The notes beneath the pieces are model-generated. The model saw only the letters and a list, made by a program, of their open reading frames with translations. It searched no databases and had not been told where the DNA came from. Below, piece after piece: positions 25,634 through 34,534 of a DNA stretch of 64,000 nt. The DNA is taken from positions 1-64,000 of the forward strand of contig NZ_ML775962.1 of assembly GCF_009769385.1 (NCBI RefSeq), in the 5' to 3' direction. The DNA comes from Saccharothrix deserti (lineage in GTDB: Bacteria > Actinomycetota > Actinomycetes > Mycobacteriales > Pseudonocardiaceae). The position numbers and the translations under genes were made by a program. The first letter of the stretch is position 1. Each line of letters starts with the position of its first letter.

Positions 25634-26227
25634 TCAACGACCACCGCAGTTGGGCGCGAGTCGGCGCGCCTGCACGTACACCGGGTCGTCCTCGAGTTCC
25701 GGGGCGTCGACCGAGAACGTCACCAACTCCATCAACGCCAGCCGAAACGCGGCGGCGACCCCTTCGGGCGGGAACGCGGCGGCGTGCGACGCGTGTTCGG
25801 CCATCTTCGCCTGCAACGGGTCGATGGTGTCGCGGTACGCCTTCACGATCGCGTCCCCGCCGGTGAACGGCGCCGGGGTCAACGTGCCCACCTGCTGTTG
25901 CAGGGATTTGAGCGTGTTGTCGACGTCCGCCAGGAACGCGACGATCTCACCCCGGTGAGCCCCGGGCGCGTCGACCCACCCGACCCCGGCCTTCGACTGC
26001 GACCCGGAGACCTGAAGAAGGGCTCGGTCGATCCCGCACACGACGTCCACCCATGCCGTCTGCGCCGCGGTCGGAGCGGGAGGGGTGGGAGAGGCGGAAG
26101 GGGCCGTTGTCGATGTCGTCGGTGGCACCTCTGCCACGGGTTCGACCGAGGAACAGCCGATCGCGGTCACGAGGAACGCGATCCCGACCACGGAGAGTCG
26201 AAGAACTTGGGTGATCACACGGCGCAC
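25634..26227 (-). CDS. Small lipoprotein of unknown function
   Basis: 197 residues with a lipoprotein signal (hydrophobic VVGIAFLVTAIGC with the lipobox Cys25), a Pro/Thr/Ser-rich linker at about 35-55, and an all-helical domain (AWVDVVCGIDRALL, FLADVDNTLKSLQQQVGTL). Two other Cys residues (about 64 and 194) could pair. I know no named family; such proteins are common on actinobacterial membranes. It ends just after the conservon terminator and is unlikely to belong to that operon. Confidence 0.7.
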   Translation of the reverse strand: MRRVITQVLRLSVVGIAFLVTAIGCSSVEPVAEVPPTTSTTAPSASPTPPAPTAAQTAWVDVVCGIDRALLQVSGSQSKAGVGWVDAPGAHRGEIVAFLADVDNTLKSLQQQVGTLTPAPFTGGDAIVKAYRDTIDPLQAKMAEHASHAAAFPPEGVAAAFRLALMELVTFSVDAPELEDDPVYVQARRLAPNCGGR

Positions 26228-26282
26228 CGTATTGGCCCCGCTTCGACCAGGGCGGCCGGTGACCGGAACCGGTCAAACGCGG

Positions 26283-26317
26283 TGGGCTCGTGGCTCCCCG
26301 AGGGAACCACGAGCCCA
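26283..26317 (-). terminator. Terminator of the tryptophanase operon
   Basis: An 11-bp perfect stem TGGGCTCGTGG / CCACGAGCCCA with a 13-base partly self-pairing loop, 6 bases after the tryptophanase stop on the minus strand. Confidence 0.7.
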
Positions 26318-26323
26318 TTCCGC

Positions 26324-27691
26324 TCACACCACCGGTTCGAGCCGGCAGTTGAAGTGCCGCAACAGCTTCGGCGCGTGCGTCAACCGGTACCCGGGCACCC
26401 GTTCGGGGTTCTTCGCGATCTCCGCCAACGTCTCGCCGACGTACTCCAGGTGGCTCTGCGTGTAGACCCGCCGCGGGATGGCGAGGCGGACCAGTTCGTA
26501 CGGCGCGGGCTTGACCAGCTCGCCCGCGTCGTCCAGCTCCCCCAGGTACAGCGAGCCCAGCTCGGCGCACCGGATGCCACCCGCCAGGTACAGCTCGGTG
26601 GCCAGTGCGAAACCCGGGAACCGGCTCGGCGGCAGGTGCGGCAGCAGCCGTCCGGCGTTGAGGTACACCGCGTGCACGCCGGTCGGCCGCACGCTGTCCA
26701 CGCCCGCCGCCCGCGCGAGGTCCGCCACGTACGCGGTGGCGTCGGCCCGTGCCCGCAGGTACTCCGGCTCGGTCACCTCCAACAGACCCTGTGCCAGCAT
26801 CTCCAGGTCGCGGCCGGAGAGACCGCCGTAGGTCCGGAAGCCCTCGGTCGCGATCAGCAGCAGTTCGCACCTGCCGGCCAGCTCGGGGTCGCGGATCGCG
26901 AGCAACCCTCCCATGTGGACGATGGCGTCCTTCTTCAGGCTCGCCACGCAGCCGTCGGCCAGGCGGAACGCCTCCTCCGCGACCTGGCGCGGGGTGTGGT
27001 TCTCGTAGCCGGGCTCCCGCTGGGTGACGAGCCACGCGTTCTCCGCGAAGCGCGCCGCGTCGAGGAAGAACGGCACGCCGTGACGGCGGGCGATCTCGCT
27101 CGCCGCCTTGATGTTGGCCATCGACACGGGCTGCCCACCACCACCGTTGTTGGTGATGGTGAGCAGCACGATGGCGACGTCCTGCGGTCCGGACAGGACG
27201 GCTTCCAACGCGTCCAGGTCGATGTCGCCCTTGAACGGTGCGTCGTCGTCGAGGTCCTTGGCGGCCTGGCACGGCAGGTCGATCGCCTGACCGCCGAGGA
27301 TCTCGACGTTCGCGCGCGTGGTGTCGAAGTGCGTGTTGCTGACGCTGACCCGGCCCGGCTTGATCAGAGCGGTGAACAGGATCCGTTCGGCCGCACGCCC
27401 CTGGTGGACGGGGAAGGTGTGCGGGTAGCCGGTCAGGTCTTGCACCACGTCGCGGAACCGGTAGTAGGAGCGCGCACCCGCATAGGTCTCGTCACCGCGC
27501 ATTCCCGCCGCCTGCTGCTCGGCGGACAGGGCGCCGGTGCCCGAGTCGCTGAGCAGGTCGATCGTCACATCGGTGGCGGCGAGGTTGAACGGGTTGTACC
27601 CGGCAGCGGCCAGCGCCCGCTCGCGGTGCGCGCGCGTGGTGATCGGGATGGGCTCCACGACCTTGATGCGGTACGGCTCCATCGTGGGCAA
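26324..27691 (-). CDS. tnaA: Tryptophanase/tyrosine phenol-lyase family protein
   Basis: 455 residues, family length. The PLP-binding lysine is Lys254 in SLKKDAIVHMGG, Asp211 in FLDAARFAENAW contacts the pyridine nitrogen, and ITNNGGGGQPVSM and TFPVHQGRAAERI are family signatures. The Phe-Ala-Glu-Asn-Ala segment and the Lys-Lys-Asp-Ala region are closer to tryptophanase than to tyrosine phenol-lyase. It cleaves tryptophan (or a substituted tryptophan) to indole, pyruvate and ammonia. It follows the DMATS-type gene by 9 bases, so the two are one operon; the natural substrate may be the prenylated tryptophan. The start could also be the Met 3 codons in (MEPYR). Confidence 0.88.
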   Translation of the reverse strand: MPTMEPYRIKVVEPIPITTRAHRERALAAAGYNPFNLAATDVTIDLLSDSGTGALSAEQQAAGMRGDETYAGARSYYRFRDVVQDLTGYPHTFPVHQGRAAERILFTALIKPGRVSVSNTHFDTTRANVEILGGQAIDLPCQAAKDLDDDAPFKGDIDLDALEAVLSGPQDVAIVLLTITNNGGGGQPVSMANIKAASEIARRHGVPFFLDAARFAENAWLVTQREPGYENHTPRQVAEEAFRLADGCVASLKKDAIVHMGGLLAIRDPELAGRCELLLIATEGFRTYGGLSGRDLEMLAQGLLEVTEPEYLRARADATAYVADLARAAGVDSVRPTGVHAVYLNAGRLLPHLPPSRFPGFALATELYLAGGIRCAELGSLYLGELDDAGELVKPAPYELVRLAIPRRVYTQSHLEYVGETLAEIAKNPERVPGYRLTHAPKLLRHFNCRLEPVV

Positions 27692-27700
27692 GGTGGACTC

Positions 27701-28795
27701 CTAGACAGCCAGGCTGATCGAACGCGGCGTGGCCACGTCGTAGGCTTCGGACGAGAGGTAGACGGTGACGCCGGGACGTGGCCTGCCCATGCGCAGTGAC
27801 ACGTGGGCGATCAGGCCGACGCCGTCGTCCAGTGGCCGGCGGGCGATGGTGCGCAGAGCGTTGTCGAACTGGGTGGGATCAAGATCATACTTCCCCATCA
27901 CCGCGAGCACCCGTCGCCGGGCCTCTTCGTCGTTGGTCACGTAGTCCCGGATGGGCACGTACAGGGAATAGCCGCTCGGCGCGTCCACGTCGCCGTCCAG
28001 GTAGGTGTAGCTGGAAATCAGCGGGCGCTTGTCGAACGTTCCCGTGTTGCCGCCGGTGAGGAGGCAGAAATCGGGCACCCTGTCCACATCGACACCCTGG
28101 GCGGCCTTCGCCGCACGGGTGACGTCGGCTACATCCGCCGCGTGATGGGAGATGTAGGTCTTCACCCGGGCACGTCGTTGTTCGACGAGGTCCAGGGCGA
28201 AGAATGAATACTTGTCAAGTCCCGGCCTGGTGACCGCGTGGTCGCGCAGGACCGGGAAACCGGCGGCGAAACCGGTCCGCTCCAACGCTTCGCGCACCAA
28301 ACCCTCGGCGGCGGCCTCGCCGCGCACTTGGGGGTTCAAATAGACCTTCACCGTCGGCGTCTCGTCGGCGCGGAACACCAGTGAGTACCAGAACGTGAAA
28401 TCGTGTTCCGGGTCTTCCGGGAGGAACAGGTTCCGCACCGCGTCGAAACGGTGGGTGTCCAGGTTCCACCGGTGCCTCATCCGGTCGAGCGTGGCGAGCG
28501 CTGCCGAGGTGTTGGCGGAGCGGGAAGGCCTGGTCGCGGTGGGTTCGACGATCATGCGGACGGTAGGGGGCTCGTCCGCCGCGAACGCCGTGGAGAACTC
28601 GACCGGGGTGTGGTCGTCGGCTACGCCGGAAGGCCAGACCGGGCTGGTGGAAGCGGGGTGCAAGCCACCGGGACCGAGCGCGTCCGCAAGCAATCCGACG
28701 GATTTGTCGGTGTTTTCCGTGATGCCCACAGAATGCAAGAGGGCGCTGAGCTGACGGCCCGTGAAATCGCGTATCGAAACGTTTTGAGGGTCCAA
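27701..28795 (-). CDS. DMATS-type aromatic (indole) prenyltransferase
   Basis: 364 residues, the size of bacterial DMATS-superfamily ABBA prenyltransferases. Paired Lys/Tyr/Arg positions for the pyrophosphate are visible (TVRMIVEPTA, TVKVYLNPQVRG, ARVKTYISHH, YSLYVPIRDYV, GVTVYLSSEAY), each on alternating strands of the barrel. It attaches a dimethylallyl group to an indole, most often free tryptophan. The start is TTG at 28795 with GAGGAG 9 bases upstream; no in-frame ATG/GTG is near. Coupled with tryptophanase, it recalls the IptA/tryptophanase pair reported for 6-dimethylallylindole production in Streptomyces. Confidence 0.87.
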   Translation of the reverse strand: MDPQNVSIRDFTGRQLSALLHSVGITENTDKSVGLLADALGPGGLHPASTSPVWPSGVADDHTPVEFSTAFAADEPPTVRMIVEPTATRPSRSANTSAALATLDRMRHRWNLDTHRFDAVRNLFLPEDPEHDFTFWYSLVFRADETPTVKVYLNPQVRGEAAAEGLVREALERTGFAAGFPVLRDHAVTRPGLDKYSFFALDLVEQRRARVKTYISHHAADVADVTRAAKAAQGVDVDRVPDFCLLTGGNTGTFDKRPLISSYTYLDGDVDAPSGYSLYVPIRDYVTNDEEARRRVLAVMGKYDLDPTQFDNALRTIARRPLDDGVGLIAHVSLRMGRPRPGVTVYLSSEAYDVATPRSISLAV

Positions 28796-29173
28796 GGCGG
28801 GGTTCTCCTCGTGGGGGGCGAGTCGAAAGTTACGCTAGACGAAGCAATCTTGTCCACCAGGCGGCCGTAGCGTGACCTAGGGCACTCTAAACGCAGGTCA
28901 CAGCTCTTGTCGATCAGCGAGGGCCTGACTGGGGACGGTAATCGAGACTACTCCGAACGGCCTATTGACTGGACCTCTGTCAGTCTTTCGCAGCAATGCG
29001 TCGACGGTGTTCGATGACAGATCGTGGCCTTTTGTCGTCAGGCCGGTCCGGGGTATGGTTGTACATTCGTCTGCTATTGACTTCCCGCCATTCAAGACGG
29101 TTCTGTTAATTGTTCGCGGCGTTCTTCGCGTGACTCGGGCGCAGGTAGTGTGGTACTGCCCCGGACATGCGGA
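28796..29173. other. Intergenic region upstream of the prenyltransferase
   Basis: This stretch separates the prenyltransferase from the convergent-side dehydrogenase gene. It is comparatively AT-rich (around 28870-29130) and should hold the prenyltransferase promoter. Small frames on both strands (for example 65 codons at 28898-29095, minus) lack ribosome sites and family resemblance, so I call none. Confidence 0.4.
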
Positions 29174-29206
29174 CGGGGCCGCCGATCACCAGGATCGACG
29201 GCCCCG
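29174..29206 (-). terminator. Terminator after 3-hydroxyacyl-CoA dehydrogenase
   Basis: Stem CGGGGCCG / CGGCCCCG with a 17-base loop, 28 bases past the stop of the minus-strand dehydrogenase. Confidence 0.6.
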
Positions 29207-29233
29207 CTGCGGTGTCCGCTTAGGACTCCCGGG

Positions 29234-30097
29234 TCAGGACGCGTAGTTGTGGAAGCCGCGTCCGCTCTTCTTGCCCAGCAGCCCCGCGTCCACCATGCGC
29301 AGCAGCAACGGCGGCGGCGAGTACAGCGGCTCCTTGAACTCCTCGTACATCGACTCGGCGATCGCCTTGGTGGTGTCCAGGCCGATCAGGTCGGTCAGGC
29401 GCAGCGGACCCATCGGGTGCGCGCAGCCGAGCACCATGCCGTTGTCGATGTCCTCCGCGCTCGCGAACCCGGACTCCAGCATCCGGATCGACGACAGCAG
29501 GTACGGGATCAGCAGGGCGTTGACCACGAACCCGGCCCGGTCCTGCGAGCGGATGACCTCCTTGTGCAGCACCCCGGTCACGAACGCCTCGGCCCTGGCC
29601 TTGGTCTTCTCGCCGGTCAGCAGCGACGGCACCAGCTCCACCAGCTTCAACACCGGCACCGGGTTGAAGAAGTGCACGCCGACGACCTGCTCGGGACGGC
29701 TGGTGGCCATGCCGAGCTTCATGATCGGGATCGAGGAGGTGTTGGACGCGAAGATCGCCTCCGGGTCGATGACGACCTTGTCCAGCGCCGCGAACACCTC
29801 GGTCTTGACCTGCTCGTTCTCCGCGACGGCTTCCACGACCAGGTTCCGGTCGGCGAGGTCGGCGAGGTCGGTGGTGAACCGCAGGCGCTCCAGTGCGGCG
29901 TCCCGGTCCTCGGCGGACAGCTTGCCGCTGCGCACACCCCGGCCGAGCGAAGAGGCGATCCGCCCCCGCGCGGCCTCCGTGGCGTCCGGGCTGACCTCGG
30001 CCACCAGCACGTCCAGTCCGGCCCGCGCGCAGACCTCGGCGATGCCGGAGCCCATCAGGCCCGATCCCACCACTCCAACTCGTTGAATGTCGCTCAC
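29234..30097 (-). CDS. 3-hydroxybutyryl-CoA dehydrogenase family protein
   Basis: 287 residues. The NAD-binding GVVGSGLMGSGIAEVCARAG begins at residue 8; SNTSSIPIMKLG, the catalytic His in VGVHFFNPVPVLKLVE, and the C-terminal GFVVNALLIPYL and GPLRLTDLIGLD helices are all present. It interconverts acetoacetyl-CoA and 3-hydroxybutyryl-CoA (or related acyl-CoAs). The start is GTG with a weak upstream site. It stands alone, terminated by its own hairpin. Confidence 0.9.
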   Translation of the reverse strand: MSDIQRVGVVGSGLMGSGIAEVCARAGLDVLVAEVSPDATEAARGRIASSLGRGVRSGKLSAEDRDAALERLRFTTDLADLADRNLVVEAVAENEQVKTEVFAALDKVVIDPEAIFASNTSSIPIMKLGMATSRPEQVVGVHFFNPVPVLKLVELVPSLLTGEKTKARAEAFVTGVLHKEVIRSQDRAGFVVNALLIPYLLSSIRMLESGFASAEDIDNGMVLGCAHPMGPLRLTDLIGLDTTKAIAESMYEEFKEPLYSPPPLLLRMVDAGLLGKKSGRGFHNYAS

Positions 30098-30229
30098 GCC
30101 CCGATCCTGCCAGGGGCGCCGCCGACCGGCACATTCCCGGTAGGGCGGCTGTGCTGGGGTTTTCCGCAGTTGATCATGCGGCGCTCCTCAGGGTCGGCAG
30201 CCGAGCCGCTACCTAGCGTTGCCGACGTG

Positions 30230-31261
30230 ATGATCAAAACTGCGATCGCCGGCACTGTGCTGGCTCTGACCAGCACGTTTCCCGCACTGGACGGGTGGGT
30301 GGACCAAGGCTGGGCGTCGGGTGCGCTGCTGACCGTCGAGGATTCCAGCGGCACGCGCGCGGACGCCGCGGGCGAGGCGCGGGTCGGCGGGTACTTCCGG
30401 ATCGGCAGCACCACCAAGACCTTCGTCGCCACCGTCGTCATGCAGCTCGTCGACGAAGGACGGGTGGTCCGGCTGGACGATCCCGTGGACCGGTACGTGG
30501 CCGGCGTGCCGAAGGGCGACAACGGCGCCCAGGTCACCGTGCGCCAGGTGCTCAACCACACCAGCGGGCTCTACGACTACGCGCACGAGGCGGGCTACTC
30601 GACCAACCGGTGGCGTGGCGCGGACCGGTTCCGGACCTACCGGCCGCAGGAGTTGCTGGACGTGGCGTTCGCGCGCAAGTCCTATTTCGACCCGGGGGAG
30701 GGCTGGCACTACTCGAACACCAACTACATCGTCGCCGGCATGGTGATCGAGCGGGTGACCGGGCGGACCTACGGCGACGAGGTGCGCTCGCGCATCCTGC
30801 GTCCGCTGGGACTGGCGCACACCATCGTGCCGGGCCAGTGGGCGGGCCTGCCGCACCCGCACGCCCGCGGTCACACCCGGGTCGACGGACAGCTGGTCGA
30901 CGCCACCCTGATGAACCCGTCGCTGGACTGGGCGGCCGGCGAGATGATCTCCACCGCCGACGACCTCAACCGGTTCTTCGACGCCCTGCTGGGTGGCCGG
31001 CTGACCAGCGCGTCGTCCCTCGAAGCCATGCGGCAGACCGAGGAGGACACCGGCACGATCTTCGCCTACGGCCTCGGGTTGCAGCGGTACGACCTGCCGT
31101 GCGGCCGTTCGGTGTGGGGGCACGGCGGTCAGCTGATCGGCTACCTCACCTACGCGACCCGCGCCGACGACGGCCGGAGGGCCACGTTGTCCTACAACCC
31201 GTTGCCGGCCGAGGTGCCCGCCGAGGCCGTCGTGGGGTTGTTCAGCTCGGTCTACTGCTGA
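30230..31261 (+). CDS. Secreted serine hydrolase, beta-lactamase/D-Ala carboxypeptidase family
   Basis: 343 residues. A short signal peptide (IKTAIAGTVLALTSTF) precedes a penicillin-binding fold with SxxK at Ser60-Lys63 (GSTTKTF), Tyr161-Ser-Asn163 and a WGHGGQLIG segment in place of the KTG box. It is probably a DD-peptidase or esterase of the class C-like family. ATG 30230 or GTG 30227 are both possible, with no clear ribosome site, so a leaderless transcript is plausible. A perfect hairpin lies beyond its stop, over the possible upstream start of the NACHT gene. Confidence 0.82.
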   Translation: MIKTAIAGTVLALTSTFPALDGWVDQGWASGALLTVEDSSGTRADAAGEARVGGYFRIGSTTKTFVATVVMQLVDEGRVVRLDDPVDRYVAGVPKGDNGAQVTVRQVLNHTSGLYDYAHEAGYSTNRWRGADRFRTYRPQELLDVAFARKSYFDPGEGWHYSNTNYIVAGMVIERVTGRTYGDEVRSRILRPLGLAHTIVPGQWAGLPHPHARGHTRVDGQLVDATLMNPSLDWAAGEMISTADDLNRFFDALLGGRLTSASSLEAMRQTEEDTGTIFAYGLGLQRYDLPCGRSVWGHGGQLIGYLTYATRADDGRRATLSYNPLPAEVPAEAVVGLFSSVYC

Positions 31262-31272
31262 TGTCGGCACGT

Positions 31273-31303
31273 CGTCCCCTCCGGAGCACATCCGGAGGGG
31301 ACG
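31273..31303 (+). terminator. Hairpin between serine hydrolase and NACHT gene
   Basis: A perfect 13-bp stem CGTCCCCTCCGGA / TCCGGAGGGGACG with a GCACA loop, 12 bases after the hydrolase stop and 9 before the preferred NACHT start. It supports placing the NACHT start downstream. It may terminate the first gene or attenuate the second; its 3' arm (GAGGGG) could also be the ribosome site of the NACHT gene, so folding would block translation. Confidence 0.65.
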
Positions 31304-31311
31304 ATGTGGGC

Positions 31312-34300
31312 ATGGGTGTGGAAATCGCGCTGATCCCGTTGGGCGCGTCGGTGGTCCGCAGCGCGCTGAAGCTGTGGCTGGGGGACAAGTCGGTCACGGC
31401 CGCGGTCGGCGGCACGGGGGTCGACCTGCTGGAGAAGCGGCTCACCGGCGCGCTGGACCAGCGCAAGCTGCGGCGGATGGGCGAGCAGTTCACCGACGCC
31501 GTGGTCGAGCGGGTCCAGCCGATCGTGGACAGCGAGTACCGCCGATTACCGGAGCACGAACGGCTCGCCGCGATCCACGCCGTGCGCGAGACGTTCGAGG
31601 AAGCGGCGCTGGACGACGACGACCTGTTCGCCGCCGACCTGGACGCCCGCCGGCTCGACCGCCACCTGCGCGCCCGCGCGGCCCACGCCACCGACGGGCT
31701 GTCCACGGACGGTGTCCAGCTCCACGGCCTGCTGCTGCGCGAGTGCGCGGGGTACGTGATCGAGATCGCCCGCAAGCTGCCGCCGTTCGGCCAGAGCGCG
31801 TTGACCGAGATCCTGCGCCGGGAGACCGAGATCATCACGGGCATCCGCGACGTGCTGGCCCGGTTGCCACAACGGCGCAGCTCCACCGACTTCTCCTACG
31901 ACTACCGGCAGCTCGTGGCCCGCACGCTCGACCAGGTCGAGATGTTCGGGGCGACGCTGTCCGAGGCGAGCCGCCGCTACCCGCTGTCCGTGGCGTACAT
32001 CAGCCTCACCGCCGACGGTGCGGCCACGGACTACTTCACGCCGGGGCGTCGTGTGGAGGACCTGCTGGCCTCCGGCGACCGGATCTTCATCCGGGGTGAG
32101 GCGGGGCTGGGCAAGACGACCCTGTTGCAGTGGATCGCGGTCCGCAGCGCGCAGCGCGCCTTCACCGGGCCGTTGACCAGGTGGAACGACACGGTCCCGT
32201 TCTTCATCCCGCTGCGCCGCTACGCCGACCGCGACCTGCCGTCGGCGGAACGGTTCCTGGACGAGGTCGGCCGCCACATCGCCGACGAGATGCCGCCCGG
32301 TTGGGTCCAGGGGCAGCTGAGGTCGGGCCGTGGGCTGATCCTGGTCGACGGCGTGGACGAACTCGCGCCGCACCGCCGCCAGGAGGCACGGGCGTGGCTG
32401 CGGTCGCTCATCCTGGCCTTCCCCGCGGCCCGGTTCGTGGTGACGTCGCGGCCGAGCGCCGTCGACCCGAACTGGTTGGCGGCCGACGAGTTCTCGGTCG
32501 CTTCGTTGCAGCCGATGACGCCGGCGGACGTCCGGGTGTTCGTGGAGCGTTGGCACGACGCCATGCGCACGCAGTTGGCCGACGAACAGGCACGGGCGCA
32601 GTTGGCGGGTTACCGGGCGCGGCTGCTGGAGCAGTTCGCCGCCCGCCACCACCTGCGCAGGCTCGCGGGTTACCCGCTGCTGTGCGCGTTGCTGTGCGCC
32701 CTGCACCGTGACCGGCGCGGCCACCTGCCGGACAGCCGCATGGAGTTGTACGACACCGCGTTGCAGATGCTGCTGGAACGGCGTGACGCCGAGCGGAGCA
32801 TCGAATCGCTGCCGGGGCTGTCGCGGACCCGCAGGATCCTCCTCCTCGGTGATCTCGCCTATTGGTTCATCCGCAACGACCTCACCGACGCGCCGGTGTC
32901 CCGGGCGGTCGGGCAGATCGAACGCCGGTTGACGTCGATGCCGGAGGTCGAAGCGTCCGCCGAGGACGTCTACCGGCACCTGTTGGAGCGCAGCGGGTTG
33001 CTGCGCGAGCCGGTCGAGGGCCGGGTCGACTTCGTGCACCGCACGTTCCAGGAGTACCTGGCGGCCGGCGCGGCGATCGACATGGACGACGTGGGCACGC
33101 TCGTCTCGCACGCACACCTCGACCAGTGGCACGAGGTGGTCGTGATGGCCGCCGGTCACGCCTCACGGTCGCGCCGGGACGAACTGCTCGACCGGATCCT
33201 GACCCGCGGCGACGAGACGAAGGTGCTCCGCGGCACGCTGCACCTGCTCGCGGTGGCGTGCCAGGAGACCGCGCCCGAGCTGACGCCGGAGATCCGAGAG
33301 CGGATCCACACTCGCGCGGCCCGGCTGCTGCCGCCACCCTCGGTGGCGGCGGCCAAGTCGTTCGCCTCGGCCGGCGCGTTCGTGCTCGACCTGCTCGCCG
33401 CCTCCAAGCCGCGCACCGAAGCGGAGGTGGCCGCGACGATCCGGGCGGCGGCCGCGATGGGCTTGGACGACGCGTTGGCGTTGTTGGCCAAGTACGGGCA
33501 GGACGACAGGGAGTCCGTGCAGCGCGAACTCGTGGCCGCGTGGGGCAACTTCGACCCCGAGACCTACGCGTCGACCGTGCTCGCCGACCTGCCGCTGTCG
33601 TCGGTCCACCTCTCCGATGCCGACATCGCGCGCGGGCTGCGCCACCTGAAGCGCGTCTGCCACGTGACGTGCTCCGCACCACCGGGCCCGCTGGACTTCG
33701 TACCGCGGCAAGTCGAGTCGCTCACCCTGAGACTCGCGGAACCGGCCGACCTCGGCACCCTGGAGACGCCGGGGCTGGTCAGCCTGGTGGTCGCGCACAC
33801 GGGCAGCTTGGACGTCTCGCCGCTGGGACGGTTCGCCGAGCTGCGCGAGGTTCGCTTCATCGGTGACGAGGTGACCGGTCTCGGTGGTCTGCGCCGCTCG
33901 CCGAACCTGGAGCAGTTGTACTTGCTCGGCGGGTGCGACGTGCAGGACCTGGCCGGCCTGAGCCGTGGCTGGGCGTTGCGGAACGTGGCGCTGAGCAAGG
34001 TGCGGCGGCTCGACGACCTCCACCCGCTGTCGTTCCTGGCGGGTCCTTGGAGGTTGGGCATATCGGACTGCCCGCACCTGTCGAACATCGATGCGGTCAG
34101 GCGCTGGGCCGACTCGCTGAAGTACCTGAGCGTGTGGAACTGCGGCACGGTGGACATCGGGCCGGTCGCCGTACTGGACCGGCTGGTGGAACTCGTCCTG
34201 GGGCACACGACGGTGTCCGACCTCCGGCCGTTGGCCGGACTGGCGAGGTTGGAGCGGCTGACGCTCAGCTCCGCGCGGGACACGCGCTCGTTGGAGCCGA

Positions 34301-34476
34301 TCGCGGACCTGCCCAACCTCAAGGAGATCCGCTTCACCGAGGGCAGCCCGGTGAACCTGGCCGCGTTCGCCGGCCGTCCCCGGTTGAGGGTGGAGGTCGA
34401 AGGGCGGCTGACCAAGGTGATCGGCGCCGACCTGCTCGGCGAGGGCAGTGTCGTCGAGACCACGGAACGGTGGTGA
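31312..34476 (+). CDS. Helical-NACHT-LRR STAND protein, candidate defence sensor
   Basis: 1054 residues. An N-terminal all-helical domain (about 1-235) opens with a hydrophobic segment as in NACHT-N-terminal-helical (NNH-type) proteins. The NACHT P-loop GEAGLGKTT is at 262-270, Walker B LILVDGVDEL at 342-351, then Thr-Ser-Arg-Pro (sensor) and FVHRTFQEYLAAG typical of NACHT winged-helix ends. Helical repeats follow, and from about 800 leucine-rich repeats (Leu-x-Glu-Leu, Leu-x-x-Leu-x-x-Leu patterns). Bacterial NACHT proteins of this kind are linked to phage defence. Codon 79 is TTA. I take ATG 31312 since residues from the alternative ATG 31261 would cross a perfect hairpin. Confidence 0.8.
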   Translation: MGVEIALIPLGASVVRSALKLWLGDKSVTAAVGGTGVDLLEKRLTGALDQRKLRRMGEQFTDAVVERVQPIVDSEYRRLPEHERLAAIHAVRETFEEAALDDDDLFAADLDARRLDRHLRARAAHATDGLSTDGVQLHGLLLRECAGYVIEIARKLPPFGQSALTEILRRETEIITGIRDVLARLPQRRSSTDFSYDYRQLVARTLDQVEMFGATLSEASRRYPLSVAYISLTADGAATDYFTPGRRVEDLLASGDRIFIRGEAGLGKTTLLQWIAVRSAQRAFTGPLTRWNDTVPFFIPLRRYADRDLPSAERFLDEVGRHIADEMPPGWVQGQLRSGRGLILVDGVDELAPHRRQEARAWLRSLILAFPAARFVVTSRPSAVDPNWLAADEFSVASLQPMTPADVRVFVERWHDAMRTQLADEQARAQLAGYRARLLEQFAARHHLRRLAGYPLLCALLCALHRDRRGHLPDSRMELYDTALQMLLERRDAERSIESLPGLSRTRRILLLGDLAYWFIRNDLTDAPVSRAVGQIERRLTSMPEVEASAEDVYRHLLERSGLLREPVEGRVDFVHRTFQEYLAAGAAIDMDDVGTLVSHAHLDQWHEVVVMAAGHASRSRRDELLDRILTRGDETKVLRGTLHLLAVACQETAPELTPEIRERIHTRAARLLPPPSVAAAKSFASAGAFVLDLLAASKPRTEAEVAATIRAAAAMGLDDALALLAKYGQDDRESVQRELVAAWGNFDPETYASTVLADLPLSSVHLSDADIARGLRHLKRVCHVTCSAPPGPLDFVPRQVESLTLRLAEPADLGTLETPGLVSLVVAHTGSLDVSPLGRFAELREVRFIGDEVTGLGGLRRSPNLEQLYLLGGCDVQDLAGLSRGWALRNVALSKVRRLDDLHPLSFLAGPWRLGISDCPHLSNIDAVRRWADSLKYLSVWNCGTVDIGPVAVLDRLVELVLGHTTVSDLRPLAGLARLERLTLSSARDTRSLEPIADLPNLKEIRFTEGSPVNLAAFAGRPRLRVEVEGRLTKVIGADLLGEGSVVETTERW

Positions 34477-34534
34477 AGTCCAAGCGGGCAGGGGCACCAG
34501 GCGGGTGACCGCCCCGGACCGGCCCACCGACAAC

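Noticed and set aside
28898-29095. 65-codon minus-strand ORF in the prenyltransferase leader
   Set aside because: No ribosome site, no family resemblance, lies in a probable promoter region.
31261-31311. Upstream ATG for the NACHT gene (1-base overlap with the serine hydrolase)
   Set aside because: The extra 17 codons are made of a perfect hairpin and the recognisable helical domain begins at 31312.
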